Shown here: piece by piece, positions 46,187-54,641 of the stretch
How positions within the stretch are numbered: the first letter of the stretch is position 1
Layout of the letters: each line of letters opens with the position of its first letter
NCBI RefSeq assembly: GCF_022347785.1
Contig: NZ_JAKRGA010000006.1
Span: forward strand, 124,001-188,000
Direction of reading: 5' to 3'
Origin: Psychrobium sp. MM17-31
Lineage (GTDB): Bacteria; Pseudomonadota; Gammaproteobacteria; Enterobacterales; Psychrobiaceae
DNA length: 64,000 bases
Program-made: the position numbers and the translations under genes
Notes under the pieces: model-generated
What the model was told of the DNA's origin: nothing
Databases searched by the model: none
Seen by the model: the letters and a program-made list of their open reading frames with translations, nothing else

Positions 46187-47746
46187 TTAAACACCAGCGA
46201 TTTGTTGCTTAAATTCTTGTCGTTTGTCTGCTACCAAATCGGCGCGATGTACTAGGTTTAGTACGTGTAACATCGCGCGCACCGAGGCATGAACCACATC
46301 GGTTGCTAAGCCCATGCCATGGAAGTTTTGGCCGTTATAGGCGGCGACGATGTCCACTTGTCCTAAGGCGTTTTCGCCTTCACCTTTTGCCTTAAGCGAA
46401 TAATCAATCATCTCGATATCGACGTTGGTAATTTGATTGATGGCGTTAAAGGCGGCTTCTACAGGACCATTACCTGTTGCCGCTTCGATAAACTCTTTAT
46501 CATCGATTAGTAATTTAACGCTAGCTGTCGACATCATGCCTGAGCCAGAATGGGCGCTTAGATACGCTAGTTTGTAGAAATCGTTGTCGTCTTTTTGTTG
46601 ATTAAAGAACAACAAAGCTTCTAAATCGTAATCGAATACCTGACCTTTCTTGTCTGCAAGTTTTAAGAATGATTCGTAGAGATCATCCAAGTTAAACTCA
46701 TCATCTTGATAACCTAACTCGTTCATGCGGTGTTTAATCACATGACGACCAGAACGGGATGTCATGTTTAACGCTTTTTCCGGCTGGCCAATTGACGCTG
46801 CAGTCATGATTTCATAAGTATTTTGCGACTTAAGCATGCCGTCTTGGTGGATACCAGATGAATGAGAGAAGGCGTTGCTACCGACAATAGCTTTGTTTGG
46901 CTGCACCACCATATTACAAAGGTTACTCACTAACTGAGAGGTGCGGTAAATCTCTGTGGTATTGATGTTGGTATTAACGCCAAGAATGTCTTTGCGTAAG
47001 TTTAAGATCATGGCGATTTCTTCAAGCGATGCATTACCAGCACGCTCGCCGATACCATTGATGGTACATTCCACCTGACGAGCACCCGCTTCAACGGCGC
47101 TGATAGAGTTGGCGACTGACATGCCTAAATCATTATGACAATGTACCGAAATAATCGCTTGATCGATGTTCGGAACGCGCTCGTATAAGGTTCTGATAAT
47201 GCCGCCGAATTCGCTTGGTACCGTGTAACCAACAGTATCGGGAATATTAATAGTACTAGCGCCTGCTTTAATCGCTGCTTCCACCATGCGACATAGGTTA
47301 TCAATTGGTGTGCGGCCAGCGTCTTCACATGAAAACTCGACGTCATCGGTAAAGTTACGGGCGTATTTAACCGCGCCAACGGCCATATCTAATACGTCGT
47401 CGAACGATTTTTTTAACTTGCTCTCAACGTGAATGTCTGAGGTGGAAATAAAGGTGTGAATACGAAACTGCTCGGCGACTTTTAATGCATTAGTACAGGC
47501 ATCGATATCTGCCTTAACAGCGCGTGATAAACCGGCACAGACGCTATTTTTAACGGTCTTTGCAATGGTTTGTACTGACTCGAAGTCACCCGGCGATGAT
47601 ACAGGGAAACCGACTTCCATCACATCGACGCCTAGGCGCTCGAGTGCCAGTGCGATCTGCAGCTTTTCTTTTACTGTTAAGCTGGCTGATAATGCTTGTT
47701 CACCGTCGCGCAAAGTGGTGTCGAAGATGATGACTTGATCTGACAT
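46187..47746 (-). CDS. leuA: 2-isopropylmalate synthase
   Basis: 519 residues (E. coli 523). TIM-barrel domain with [14 protein letters not shown] and the metal-binding [13 protein letters not shown], plus a C-terminal LeuA allosteric domain (about 390-519) for leucine feedback. It condenses acetyl-CoA with 2-oxoisovalerate, the committed step to leucine. AAAGGAAAT precedes the ATG. Expression should depend on the leuL attenuator just upstream. Confidence 0.97.
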   Translation of the reverse strand: MSDQVIIFDTTLRDGEQALSASLTVKEKLQIALALERLGVDVMEVGFPVSSPGDFESVQTIAKTVKNSVCAGLSRAVKADIDACTNALKVAEQFRIHTFISTSDIHVESKLKKSFDDVLDMAVGAVKYARNFTDDVEFSCEDAGRTPIDNLCRMVEAAIKAGASTINIPDTVGYTVPSEFGGIIRTLYERVPNIDQAIISVHCHNDLGMSVANSISAVEAGARQVECTINGIGERAGNASLEEIAMILNLRKDILGVNTNINTTEIYRTSQLVSNLCNMVVQPNKAIVGSNAFSHSSGIHQDGMLKSQNTYEIMTAASIGQPEKALNMTSRSGRHVIKHRMNELGYQDDEFNLDDLYESFLKLADKKGQVFDYDLEALLFFNQQKDDNDFYKLAYLSAHSGSGMMSTASVKLLIDDKEFIEAATGNGPVEAAFNAINQITNVDIEMIDYSLKAKGEGENALGQVDIVAAYNGQNFHGMGLATDVVHASVRAMLHVLNLVHRADLVADKRQEFKQQIAGV

Positions 47747-47770
47747 GTCGATTTCCTTTTGGTTAAATAC

Positions 47771-47797
47771 AAAAAAACCCGCTGGTTGAGCGGGTTT
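47771..47797 (-). terminator. leu attenuator terminator
   Basis: Minus-strand stem ACCCGCT / AGCGGGT with loop CAACC, followed by TTTTTT. It lies between leuL and leuA. The GCGGG at the end of leuL can pair with the CCCGC arm, giving a possible antiterminator. Confidence 0.88.
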
Positions 47798-47826
47798 CTA
47801 GTGGTAAGCTTTATTTCACTAATGCA

Positions 47827-47892
47827 CTAAGAGCCCGCGGAGTTAACCAGCAGGAGTAGAAGAATGTTTAGTGCGCGAGTGTGAATATTCAA
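47827..47892 (-). CDS. leuL: leu operon leader peptide LeuL
   Basis: 21-residue ORF from TTG 47892-47890 to TAG 47829-47827. It contains five consecutive leucine codons (CTT CTA CTC CTG CTG) and one more Leu three codons earlier: NIHTRALNILLLLLVNSAGS after the start. GGAG is nine bases upstream of the TTG. Leader position, Leu run and downstream terminator match the leucine attenuation system of E. coli and Salmonella, where the peptide has four adjacent Leu codons. The TTG start would keep leader translation low. Confidence 0.85.
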   Translation of the reverse strand: MNIHTRALNILLLLLVNSAGS

Positions 47893-47904
47893 GCTTATTT
47901 TCTC

Positions 47905-47921
47905 CGAGTGTTAATCACTCG
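47905..47921. repeat. inverted repeat at the leuL ribosome binding site
   Basis: CGAGTG-TTAAT-CACTCG. On the transcript the 3' arm runs into the GGAG that serves leuL, so a hairpin here could limit leader translation. An operator role cannot be excluded. Confidence 0.4.
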
Positions 47922-47948
47922 TAATGAAACTGTTTAAAAGTGGTATAT

Positions 47949-47977
47949 TTTTAACCCGTGTCGACTGGGCAAGTCAA
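47949..47977 (-). promoter_or_regulatory. putative leu promoter
   Basis: Minus-strand -35 TTGACT (47977-47972) with a 17-base spacer to TTAAAA (47954-47949). The -35 is good and the -10 poor. The remainder of the region up to msrB at 48080 shows no further feature I can support. Confidence 0.35.
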
Positions 47978-48079
47978 CAAATTTTTACGAGTGTAATTAA
48001 AATAATACATTCGATTTAATTCTATCGCTTACACTAGAGCAAAATTAGGAGTGCGGGCAATTAGCCTTAAGTAGAAATT

Positions 48080-48466
48080 ATGAAAGATAACGCATACTGG
48101 CGCGAAAAATTAACTGATGAGCAATATTACGTTTGCCGAGAAAAGGGGACTGAACGACCTTTTACTGGCAAGTGGTTGGTAAAACAAGAGCAAGGGCAGT
48201 TTAACTGTATTTGCTGTGGCAATGTATTGTTTGAAGCAAGCGCGCAGTTTGATAGTGGCTGTGGGTGGCCGAGTTTTGATGATGTAGTGGCTAAAGACCA
48301 AGTAACCTTAGTGCGCGATACCAGTCATGGTATGGAGCGTGTAGAGGTGTGCTGTGCTAAATGCGACGCTCATTTAGGTCATGTATTTCCAGATGGCCCG
48401 ACACCAACTGGTTTGCGTTATTGCATCAACTCGGTGGCTATCGATCATCAGTCTGACGCGTCTTAA
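48080..48466 (+). CDS. msrB: peptide-methionine (R)-S-oxide reductase MsrB
   Basis: 128 residues. Zinc-binding CxxC pairs are in [11 protein letters not shown] and [14 protein letters not shown]. The substrate-binding CGWPSF and the catalytic Cys in [12 protein letters not shown] are present. It repairs the R form of methionine sulfoxide in oxidised proteins, using thioredoxin; trxA is about 2 kb away. No signal peptide, so cytoplasmic. Its last 29 bases overlap the convergent 48438-48713 gene. Confidence 0.95.
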   Translation: MKDNAYWREKLTDEQYYVCREKGTERPFTGKWLVKQEQGQFNCICCGNVLFEASAQFDSGCGWPSFDDVVAKDQVTLVRDTSHGMERVEVCCAKCDAHLGHVFPDGPTPTGLRYCINSVAIDHQSDAS

Positions 48467-48713
48467 CTTCTTTCTGGCTACTTTTGTAGGCAAGCTGCTG
48501 CGAATAGTTGCCGTTTAAGTTAGGTTTTTTTGGCACTATGATGGGATTGAGGTTGTTGACCTTTTTCTTTACCAGCTTGGGTTTAGCTTGTGGCTTAATA
48601 GCATTAGCTGCAGCAGCCTGTTGGTAGCTGTTTGATTTATTAAGTTTTATTGTGTTTGCTTGTACTAACGGGCCTATTAGTAGAGTGACAATAAAAGCAA
48701 TTGCTAGACGCAT
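48438..48713 (-). CDS. small exported basic protein, unknown function
   Basis: 91 residues from the ATG at 48713 (the frame stays open to 48800 without a plausible start context). A clear signal peptide ([20 protein letters not shown]) is followed by a Lys/Asn/Gln/Pro-rich mature part ([15 protein letters not shown]) without predicted structure. I recognise no family. It overlaps the msrB 3' end by 29 bases, tail to tail. Confidence 0.6.
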   Translation of the reverse strand: MRLAIAFIVTLLIGPLVQANTIKLNKSNSYQQAAAANAIKPQAKPKLVKKKVNNLNPIIVPKKPNLNGNYSQQLAYKSSQKEVKTRQTDDR

Positions 48714-48782
48714 ATAAATTCTCGTCGATAGAAAGAGTTGAGTTTTATAAGCGGGATTTGTGCCAAGACTGACTAGAATAAA

Positions 48783-48813
48783 AAAAGGCCGAGATATCAT
48801 ATCTCGGCCTTTC
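48783..48813. terminator. bidirectional terminator downstream of rho
   Basis: AAAGGCCGAGATAT and ATATCTCGGCCTTT, an almost perfect 14-bp stem with a minimal loop. The minus strand continues into an A/T run (AAAAAAA on plus), so it ends rho transcription. It lies between rho and the small exported protein gene. Confidence 0.85.
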
Positions 48814-48835
48814 TTATTTGATGATGTGCGATGAA

Positions 48836-50107
48836 TTATTTTTTAGGCTTAGCCTGTTTCATCGAATCGAAGAACTCATCGTTAGTCTTAGTCATGGCTA
48901 GACGGTCGATTAAGAACTCTGCCGCATCAACTTCACCCATAGGATGAACAATCTTACGTAGGATCCAGTTCTTCTGAAGTTCTGCAGAGCCAGTAAGTAG
49001 CTCTTCACGACGAGTACCAGAGCGCGTGATATCGATAGCTGGGTAAACGCGTTTTTCAGAAATCTTACGGCTTAGGTGCAGTTCCATGTTGCCTGTACCT
49101 TTAAATTCTTCGTAGATAACTTCATCCATCTTAGAACCTGTATCAACAAGTGCTGTCGCGATGATAGTTAAGCTGCCGCCTTCTTCGATGTTACGTGCTG
49201 CACCGAAGAAACGCTTTGGACGGTGGAGTGCGTTAGCGTCAACACCACCAGTTAATACTTTACCTGATGATGGAATAACAGTGTTGTAAGCTCGGGCTAG
49301 ACGAGTGATTGAGTCTAATAAGATAACCACGTCTTTTTTGTGCTCGGCGATGCTTTTCGCTTTTTCGATAACCATTTCAGCTACCTGTACGTGACGGCTT
49401 GCTGGCTCGTCGAACGTCGATGCAACTACTTCACCGTTTACTAGGCGACGCATCTCGGTAACTTCTTCTGGACGCTCATCAATCAGTAGAACCATTAGGT
49501 GAGCTTCTGGGTTGTTAGTCGCAATCGATTGAGCAATCGATTGTAGTAACATGGTTTTACCCGCTTTTGGCGGAGCTACGATGAGGCCACGTTGACCTTT
49601 ACCGATTGGCGCTGCTAAATCGATAATACGCGCTGTTAAATCTTCGGTACTGCCGTTACCGCGTTCTAGGCGGAAACGCTCAGATGGATGAACAGCCGTT
49701 AAGTTTTCGAATAAGATTTTGTTGCGAGAATTTTCTGGGGTGTCGAAGTTAACTTCTTTAACTTTCAATAATGCAAAGTAACGCTCACCGTCTTTTGGCG
49801 GACGGATTTTACCAGAGATGGTGTCACCAGTACGCAAGCTAAAGCGACGAATTTGACTCGGAGAAACGTAAATGTCGTCAGGACCTGCTAAGTATGAAGC
49901 GTCTGCGCTACGCAAGAAGCCAAAGCCATCTTGTAGAATTTCTAGAACACCGTCACCAAAGATGTCTTCACCGCCTTTGGCGTGAGATTTTAAAATGGCA
50001 AAAATGATGTCTTGTTTACGTGCACGGGCGATGTGATCGATGCCCATAGATTGTGCGATTTCGAAAAGCTCAGGAATTGACTTTTGCTTTAATTCAGTAA
50101 GATTCAT
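48836..50107 (-). CDS. rho: transcription termination factor Rho
   Basis: 423 residues (E. coli 419). The N-terminal RNA-binding cold-shock-like domain carries [13 protein letters not shown]. The ATPase core has Walker [13 protein letters not shown], Walker [17 protein letters not shown], and the R/Q-loop region [20 protein letters not shown]. It is a hexameric RNA helicase that ends transcription of untranslated RNA. trxA upstream on the same strand and rhlB-gppA divergent match the E. coli order. Confidence 0.97.
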   Translation of the reverse strand: MNLTELKQKSIPELFEIAQSMGIDHIARARKQDIIFAILKSHAKGGEDIFGDGVLEILQDGFGFLRSADASYLAGPDDIYVSPSQIRRFSLRTGDTISGKIRPPKDGERYFALLKVKEVNFDTPENSRNKILFENLTAVHPSERFRLERGNGSTEDLTARIIDLAAPIGKGQRGLIVAPPKAGKTMLLQSIAQSIATNNPEAHLMVLLIDERPEEVTEMRRLVNGEVVASTFDEPASRHVQVAEMVIEKAKSIAEHKKDVVILLDSITRLARAYNTVIPSSGKVLTGGVDANALHRPKRFFGAARNIEEGGSLTIIATALVDTGSKMDEVIYEEFKGTGNMELHLSRKISEKRVYPAIDITRSGTRREELLTGSAELQKNWILRKIVHPMGEVDAAEFLIDRLAMTKTNDEFFDSMKQAKPKK

Positions 50108-50249
50108 AGTTGAGGGGTCTGTAGTAGTAAGTCGTTAAACTTTGTTTGTGTTAGTTGAAATATAAAGTGCGTAAAAATAGGGATTTTTCGACAGGTGCGA
50201 TAATAAATCGCTCAATAAATTAGCACTAAAACTAAGTAGGGTAAAGCAC

Positions 50250-50281
50250 AAAAGGCATATTTAGTTAAAAATACGCCTTTT
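50250..50281 (-). terminator. terminator between trxA and rho
   Basis: Stem AAAAGGC-TATTT with one mismatch, running ACAAAAGGCATATTT ... AAATACGCCTTTTG. On the minus strand it ends in CCTTTTG about 40 bases after trxA. The 200-base gap to rho beyond it, probably the long rho leader, shows no leader gene I can support. Confidence 0.6.
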
Positions 50282-50318
50282 GTTGGGGGTTACACGCATT
50301 ATTGTGATGCGGTGCAGT

Positions 50319-50645
50319 TTAGCTGTTGCTGTCGATGAACTCAGTTAGTTGAGTTTTAGATAGCGCGCCAACTTTAGTTGCAACAACGTTACCGTCTTTA
50401 AATAGTAATAGTGTTGGAATACCACGGATACCGTATTTAGGCGCTGTTTCTGTATTTTGGTCAACGTTTAGCTTACCAATAGTTACTTTTTCGCCGTATT
50501 CAGCTGCAACTTCTTCAAGGATTGGCGCAATCATTTTACAAGGTCCGCACCATTCAGCCCAAAAATCAACAAGTACAGGACGATCTGCGTTGATTACTTC
50601 TTGCTCGAAATTAGCATCTGTTAGCTGAATAATAGTGTCGCTCAT
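50319..50645 (-). CDS. trxA: thioredoxin 1
   Basis: 108 residues (E. coli TrxA 109). Active site [13 protein letters not shown], cis-Pro [11 protein letters not shown]. It is the general cytoplasmic disulfide reductant and electron donor to MsrB, peroxiredoxins and ribonucleotide reductase. GGAGAAAACC precedes the ATG. It is divergent from rhlB, with a GGGGAC palindrome in the shared promoter region. Confidence 0.97.
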   Translation of the reverse strand: MSDTIIQLTDANFEQEVINADRPVLVDFWAEWCGPCKMIAPILEEVAAEYGEKVTIGKLNVDQNTETAPKYGIRGIPTLLLFKDGNVVATKVGALSKTQLTEFIDSNS

Positions 50646-50671
50646 GGTTTTCTCCGTAGAATTTATCAGAT

Positions 50672-50684
50672 GGGGACTGTCCCC
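50672..50684. repeat. REP-like palindrome GGGGAC-T-GTCCCC
   Basis: GGGGACTGTCCCC in the 142-base region between divergent trxA and rhlB. The sequence resembles the short palindromes mobilised by REP-associated tyrosine transposases in many gammaproteobacteria. Only one copy is seen in this window. Confidence 0.5.
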
Positions 50685-50787
50685 TTAGTTGCAAATATGA
50701 GGGTATTGATTTGAGACTTCAACCCCTATTGTTATTTTTTTACGATCAGGACGTTTTTTTGCCAAGCATAACTGATATGCTAGCGTC

Positions 50788-52080
50788 ATGAAAAATACAC
50801 ACTTAACAGAAACTAAGTTTGCCGAGTTTAATCTCGAGCAATCACTTCAAGCTGCACTTGACGATGTGGGTTATACGCAATGTACGCCAATTCAAGCCAA
50901 GTCGTTGCCGGTTTTAATGACAGGGAAAGATATCGCGGGACAAGCCCAGACTGGTACAGGTAAAACCCTTGCCTTCCTCGTTGCCACTTTCAATCACCTT
51001 CTAAAAAATCCTGAAGATGAGTCTCGCAAGCCGAGTCAGATCCGTGCCTTGATTCTCGCGCCGACTCGCGAGCTGGCGGTGCAAATTTATAATGATGCCA
51101 AGCCGCTAACTAAAAAGACCAAGCTCAAAATGGCCTTGGTTTACGGTGGTGATGGTTATGACAAGCAAATCGAGTCATTAGAAAAAGGTGCCGATATTGT
51201 TATTGCAACCACTGGTCGTCTTATTGATTTTATGAAGCAAGGTCATATCGATTTGCGCTACGTGCAAGCCTCTGTGCTTGATGAAGCAGACCGAATGTTT
51301 GATTTGGGCTTCATTAAAGACATTCGTTATATCTTCAGACGTATGCCAGAGGCAAGCTCTAGACTCAATATGCTGTTCTCAGCAACTTTGTCGTTTAAAG
51401 TACGCGAACTCGCTTATGACAATATGAATGATCCTGAGCATGTAGAAATTGAACCAGCTCAGAAAACGTCGAACAATGTGCAAGAAGAGCTTTTCTATCC
51501 ATCGAATGAAGACAAGATTCCATTGTTGTTAACGCTAATGGAAGAAGAGTGGCCAGACAAAGCCATTGTCTTTGCCAATATGAAGCACAAGTGTGAAGAA
51601 GTTTGGGGTTATTTGGTGGCCGACGGTCATCGCGCTGGTTTATTGACTGGTGATGTGCCGCAGAAAAAACGCTTAAAAATTCTAGAGCAGTTCACTAAAG
51701 GTGACATCGATATCCTTGTTGCAACAGATGTTGCGGCACGTGGTTTACATATTTCTGATGTAACTTACGTCTTTAACTTTGATTTACCTGATGATGCACA
51801 AGATTATGTACACCGTATTGGTCGTACTGGCCGTGCAGGGGCAACAGGCCATTCAATTAGTTTTGCTTGTGAGCAATTCGCGCTAAACCTACCGGCAATT
51901 GAAGAGTATATTGCTCATCAAATTCCCGTGAGCAAATATGATCAAGATGCGTTATTAACTGATATTGCGCCACCAAAACGCATTCCGCGTAAACCGCGTG
52001 ATGAAGGCAATAAAGGTTACACCAAGCGTCACAGTGGACCGAATAAACAACACGGTAACGATAGACATCGTCATCGTTAA
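50788..52080 (+). CDS. rhlB: ATP-dependent RNA helicase RhlB
   Basis: 430 residues (E. coli 421). DEAD-box motifs are Q motif [14 protein letters not shown], Walker [21 protein letters not shown] ([19 protein letters not shown]), SAT and [10 protein letters not shown]. The C-terminal tail is short and basic ([18 protein letters not shown]). RhlB unwinds RNA for the RNase E degradosome. Divergence from trxA-rho and gppA downstream identify it as RhlB rather than another DEAD-box protein. Confidence 0.95.
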   Translation: MKNTHLTETKFAEFNLEQSLQAALDDVGYTQCTPIQAKSLPVLMTGKDIAGQAQTGTGKTLAFLVATFNHLLKNPEDESRKPSQIRALILAPTRELAVQIYNDAKPLTKKTKLKMALVYGGDGYDKQIESLEKGADIVIATTGRLIDFMKQGHIDLRYVQASVLDEADRMFDLGFIKDIRYIFRRMPEASSRLNMLFSATLSFKVRELAYDNMNDPEHVEIEPAQKTSNNVQEELFYPSNEDKIPLLLTLMEEEWPDKAIVFANMKHKCEEVWGYLVADGHRAGLLTGDVPQKKRLKILEQFTKGDIDILVATDVAARGLHISDVTYVFNFDLPDDAQDYVHRIGRTGRAGATGHSISFACEQFALNLPAIEEYIAHQIPVSKYDQDALLTDIAPPKRIPRKPRDEGNKGYTKRHSGPNKQHGNDRHRHR

Positions 52081-52098
52081 TTATCGTTGATAGGTAAC

Positions 52099-52126
52099 TA
52101 AAAAGGGTCGTTATGCGGCCCTTTTC
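52099..52126 (+). terminator. hairpin between rhlB and gppA
   Basis: AAAAGGGTCG, loop TTAT, then GCGGCCCTTTT (one G-T pair), 19 bases after the rhlB stop. The U run is short (TTTTC), so some read-through into gppA is likely. Confidence 0.65.
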
Positions 52127-52154
52127 GCTAATAAAAATATAAGAAGGACTTTCC

Positions 52155-53612
52155 TTGCCAGTGTTAAATAATACATACGCCGTCATTGATTTAGGCTCAA
52201 ATAGTTTTCACATGAAGATTGTTGAAATGGTTGCGGGAGAGCCTCGTGTCATTTCGAAAGTAAAACGCAAAGTGCGCTTGGCTTCAGGGCTAGATAACAA
52301 CAATGTGTTAAGTCTTGAAGCGATGGAGCGTGGTTGGGAGTGTTTGGCATGGTTTGGCGAGCATTTATCTGAACTCGAATTATCACGTGTTAAAGTCGTG
52401 GCGACTGCGACCTTGCGTTTAGCAGTTAATGCCGATGAATTTACTGCTCGTGGTAATGAACTATTGGGTGTGCCAATTAACATCATTAGCGGTGAACGTG
52501 AAGCTGCCTTGATTTATCACGGGATGGCGGTAACGAGTAATGGTTGTGGTAAGCGACTAATTATAGATATCGGTGGTGCCAGTACCGAACTGATTTTGGG
52601 GGATGGCGTTACGCCAATTGTCCTTAATAGCTTAAATATGGGTTGCGTAACTTGGCTTGAACGCTACTTTGGCAATGGCTTGTTAACAGACAATAACTTT
52701 GATGCAGCCATTGCTGGTGCGAAAGAAGTATTAGCACCTGTGCAAGCTGATTATCTCGCTCATTCGTGGCAACTGACACTAGGCGCGTCAGGCTCTGTAC
52801 AAGCTGTGCAAGAGGTATTAGTGGCACAAGGCCTTAATGAAGAAGTGACCTTGGCAAAGCTGCAACAGTTGAAAAGCCAGTGTATTGAATGTGGCTCACA
52901 AGATAGTCTGCTTATCGAAGGGCTTAAGCCCGAGCGCAGAGTGGTGTTTGTCAGTGGCTTATGCATCTTAATTGCATTGTTCGAAGAGTTGGCTATTACG
53001 ACTATGCTGGCATCGGGTGGTGCGCTGCGCGAAGGGGTTATTAATCAATTAAGCGGCGGAGAACAACAAGAAGATATTTGTCTTGCCAGCTGTCAATCGG
53101 TCGCACAGCGTTTTCAGCTTAATTCACTACAATCACAGCAGGTTGCCCAAGTAGCCCTAAAATTTGCTAGTGACATTGAGCTCGCTGATACGTTATTACC
53201 CATGCTGAAATACAGCGCACTGTTGCATGAGGTTGGTGTTAGCGTTGATTATGCACAAGCGCCCAAACACGCTCGTTATTTATTATCTCATTTGCCACTT
53301 GCAGGCTTTAGTAAACAGCAACGACTTTTATTAGTCGCCTTGGTGGGAAACTATCGCGGCAATATCGATGTCGAGTTACTCAAAGCACAAGGCTGTTGCA
53401 GCTTTGATGAAGCCAATAAACTCTTGTTGTGCCTACGTCTTGCGGTTATTTGCGTTGGTCGTTATCAGGGCCAACGCTGTCAGCAATTGAAGCTTGCTCC
53501 AACTGAGCAAGGCTTTGTACTTGAGCAAACTTCGCAATTATTTGAACAAGCGCCGTTATTAAAAACGATGCTCAATCAAGAAATAGCTGATAATCCATTA
53601 ATGATTAGTTAA
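52155..53612 (+). CDS. gppA: guanosine-5'-triphosphate,3'-diphosphate pyrophosphatase (Ppx/GppA)
   Basis: 485 residues (E. coli GppA 494). An actin-like ATPase-fold phosphatase: IDLGSNSFHMKIVE near the N-terminus, TATLRLA, SGEREAALIYHG, IDIGGASTELILG, and the C-terminal helical domain. It converts pppGpp to ppGpp and may also act on polyphosphate. The start is TTG at 52155 with AAGGA six bases upstream. The gppA name rests on the rhlB-gppA neighbourhood. Its 3' end overlaps the convergent YeeZ-like gene by 15 bases. Confidence 0.92.
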   Translation: MPVLNNTYAVIDLGSNSFHMKIVEMVAGEPRVISKVKRKVRLASGLDNNNVLSLEAMERGWECLAWFGEHLSELELSRVKVVATATLRLAVNADEFTARGNELLGVPINIISGEREAALIYHGMAVTSNGCGKRLIIDIGGASTELILGDGVTPIVLNSLNMGCVTWLERYFGNGLLTDNNFDAAIAGAKEVLAPVQADYLAHSWQLTLGASGSVQAVQEVLVAQGLNEEVTLAKLQQLKSQCIECGSQDSLLIEGLKPERRVVFVSGLCILIALFEELAITTMLASGGALREGVINQLSGGEQQEDICLASCQSVAQRFQLNSLQSQQVAQVALKFASDIELADTLLPMLKYSALLHEVGVSVDYAQAPKHARYLLSHLPLAGFSKQQRLLLVALVGNYRGNIDVELLKAQGCCSFDEANKLLLCLRLAVICVGRYQGQRCQQLKLAPTEQGFVLEQTSQLFEQAPLLKTMLNQEIADNPLMIS

Positions 53613-54398
53613 CCACTTCAGTAAGTCTGGATATTGGTAATGGTATTGCAAACGGTCAGCACTTAGCTGGCCGTTTATGGTTTTAGCAGCTTGATCCTGA
53701 TTTGAAAATTGCGGTGGCGTTAATCCGAGAGTTTGAGCGGCGGTAGAATAAAACTCTTGGCGAGTCGGATGGGTTGGCGCACAAGCAATAAAGCTTTGTT
53801 GCCAACATGCTTGGCTGATGATCTGACTGATGATACCAATAACATCTTCTTTCGCGACTAAGTTTACTGGTGCATTTGGGTTGGCGACATCGCTTTTCCC
53901 CGCTAAAAATCGACCTGGATTGCGGTCATTACCAATCAGCCCCGCAAGATGAATAGTTGTTGCTTTGAACGCTGGCTCTAGTTGCAATGCTGTTTCAAAC
54001 TTGACCATTGCTTGCGCCGATTGAGTCACTGGTTGACGCGGCGTATTTTCATCAACAATACCTTCATAATTTCCCCACACTGATGTTGAGCTGGTAAACA
54101 GCAATTTGGTTATTCCCTTTGTAATTGCCAATTGCTGCAAAGTGATTAGCTGCGGCAAATAATTTTCCGGTGCTTTGCGGTTTGGTGGGATTGTAATAAT
54201 CATGACATCAAAATCATCACCAATACTGGCTAAACTTTCGTTATCGTCGGTGTTAAGCAATTGCATAGGCACTTCTGAAGAACCAATTTTTTCACAATTG
54301 GTCGTCGTTGCTGTCACTTTATGCCCTTGCTGTATCAGGCTTTTTGCTAATGGTAATCCGAGCCATCCACTGCCGATAATTAAAATGTTATGAGTCAT
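53598..54398 (-). CDS. NAD(P)-binding SDR-like protein (YeeZ family)
   Basis: 266 residues. The N-terminal Rossmann motif is IIGSGWLGLPLAKSLIQQGH. The extended-SDR pattern continues with TSSTSVWGNYEG in place of the usual catalytic YxxxK, and IHLAGLIGNDRNPGRFLAG. The family resembles E. coli YeeZ, of uncertain activity. The start lies 14 bases from the inverted repeat that holds the arg operators, so its promoter region is shared with argC and may also be ArgR-controlled. Confidence 0.85.
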   Translation of the reverse strand: MTHNILIIGSGWLGLPLAKSLIQQGHKVTATTTNCEKIGSSEVPMQLLNTDDNESLASIGDDFDVMIITIPPNRKAPENYLPQLITLQQLAITKGITKLLFTSSTSVWGNYEGIVDENTPRQPVTQSAQAMVKFETALQLEPAFKATTIHLAGLIGNDRNPGRFLAGKSDVANPNAPVNLVAKEDVIGIISQIISQACWQQSFIACAPTHPTRQEFYSTAAQTLGLTPPQFSNQDQAAKTINGQLSADRLQYHYQYPDLLKWLTNH

Positions 54399-54412
54399 TA
54401 GATTTTTCTCTA

Positions 54413-54447
54413 AAAATATTTATGCAGTAAAGTTGCATAAATATTTT
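54413..54447. promoter_or_regulatory. paired ARG boxes (ArgR operator)
   Basis: Perfect 14-bp inverted arms AAAATATTTATGCA (54413-54426) and TGCATAAATATTTT (54434-54447) with 7 bases between them. Arm centres are 21 bp apart, the spacing of the tandem 18-bp ARG boxes with 3-bp gap bound by one ArgR hexamer. Each arm fits the TG-N-ATA-N-WTATT pattern of an ARG box. It overlaps the putative argC -35 element. Confidence 0.75.
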
Positions 54448-54460
54448 GCTTGGTTATACT
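54433..54460 (+). promoter_or_regulatory. putative argC promoter
   Basis: -10 TATACT (54455-54460) with weak -35 TTGCAT (54433-54438), spacer 16. The -35 lies inside the second ARG box, so ArgR binding would block RNA polymerase. Start of transcription near 54467 is expected. Confidence 0.6.
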
Positions 54461-54484
54461 GAATGTGTTGGCAATATTGCCTTA

Positions 54485-54556
54485 ATGAACGATGAAAGAC
54501 TGGCAATGAACCAATATATCTCTCAAATGAAGTATACCCTTAACCGACGACGATAA
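54485..54556 (+). CDS. putative arginine leader peptide upstream of argC
   Basis: 23-residue ORF from ATG 54485 to TAA 54554-54556. In-frame ATGs at 54506 and 54527 give shorter forms (16 and 9 residues). It ends NRRR-stop using three successive CGA codons (54545-54553), and a further AGA lies at codon 5. These CGA codons form the 5' arm of a hairpin (54543-54579). Position after the ArgR-controlled promoter and before argC suggests an attenuator leader. No strong Shine-Dalgarno is visible, and I know of no described arg leader peptide in this group, so this is a candidate. Confidence 0.45.
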   Translation: MNDERLAMNQYISQMKYTLNRRR

Positions 54557-54586
54557 GCAGCTTTGTTTTTCTCGTCGGTCTTTTCT
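54543..54586 (+). terminator. putative arg attenuator hairpin
   Basis: Arms ACCGACGA (54543-54550) and TCGTCGGT (54572-54579), loop of 21 bases, followed by CTTTTCT. The stem is GC-rich and the U run weak. The 5' arm coincides with the Arg codons of the short ORF, so a ribosome stalled there would prevent folding. Confidence 0.45.
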
Positions 54587-54641
54587 GCTGACTCCCCGTT
54601 TTTACACAATCTAAATTTCGAACTTAAGTGAATCTATTGAT

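Noticed and set aside
50108-50318. A rhoL leader peptide gene upstream of rho
   Set aside because: A 26-codon TTG frame exists on the minus strand, but it has no ribosome binding site and no similarity to E. coli RhoL.
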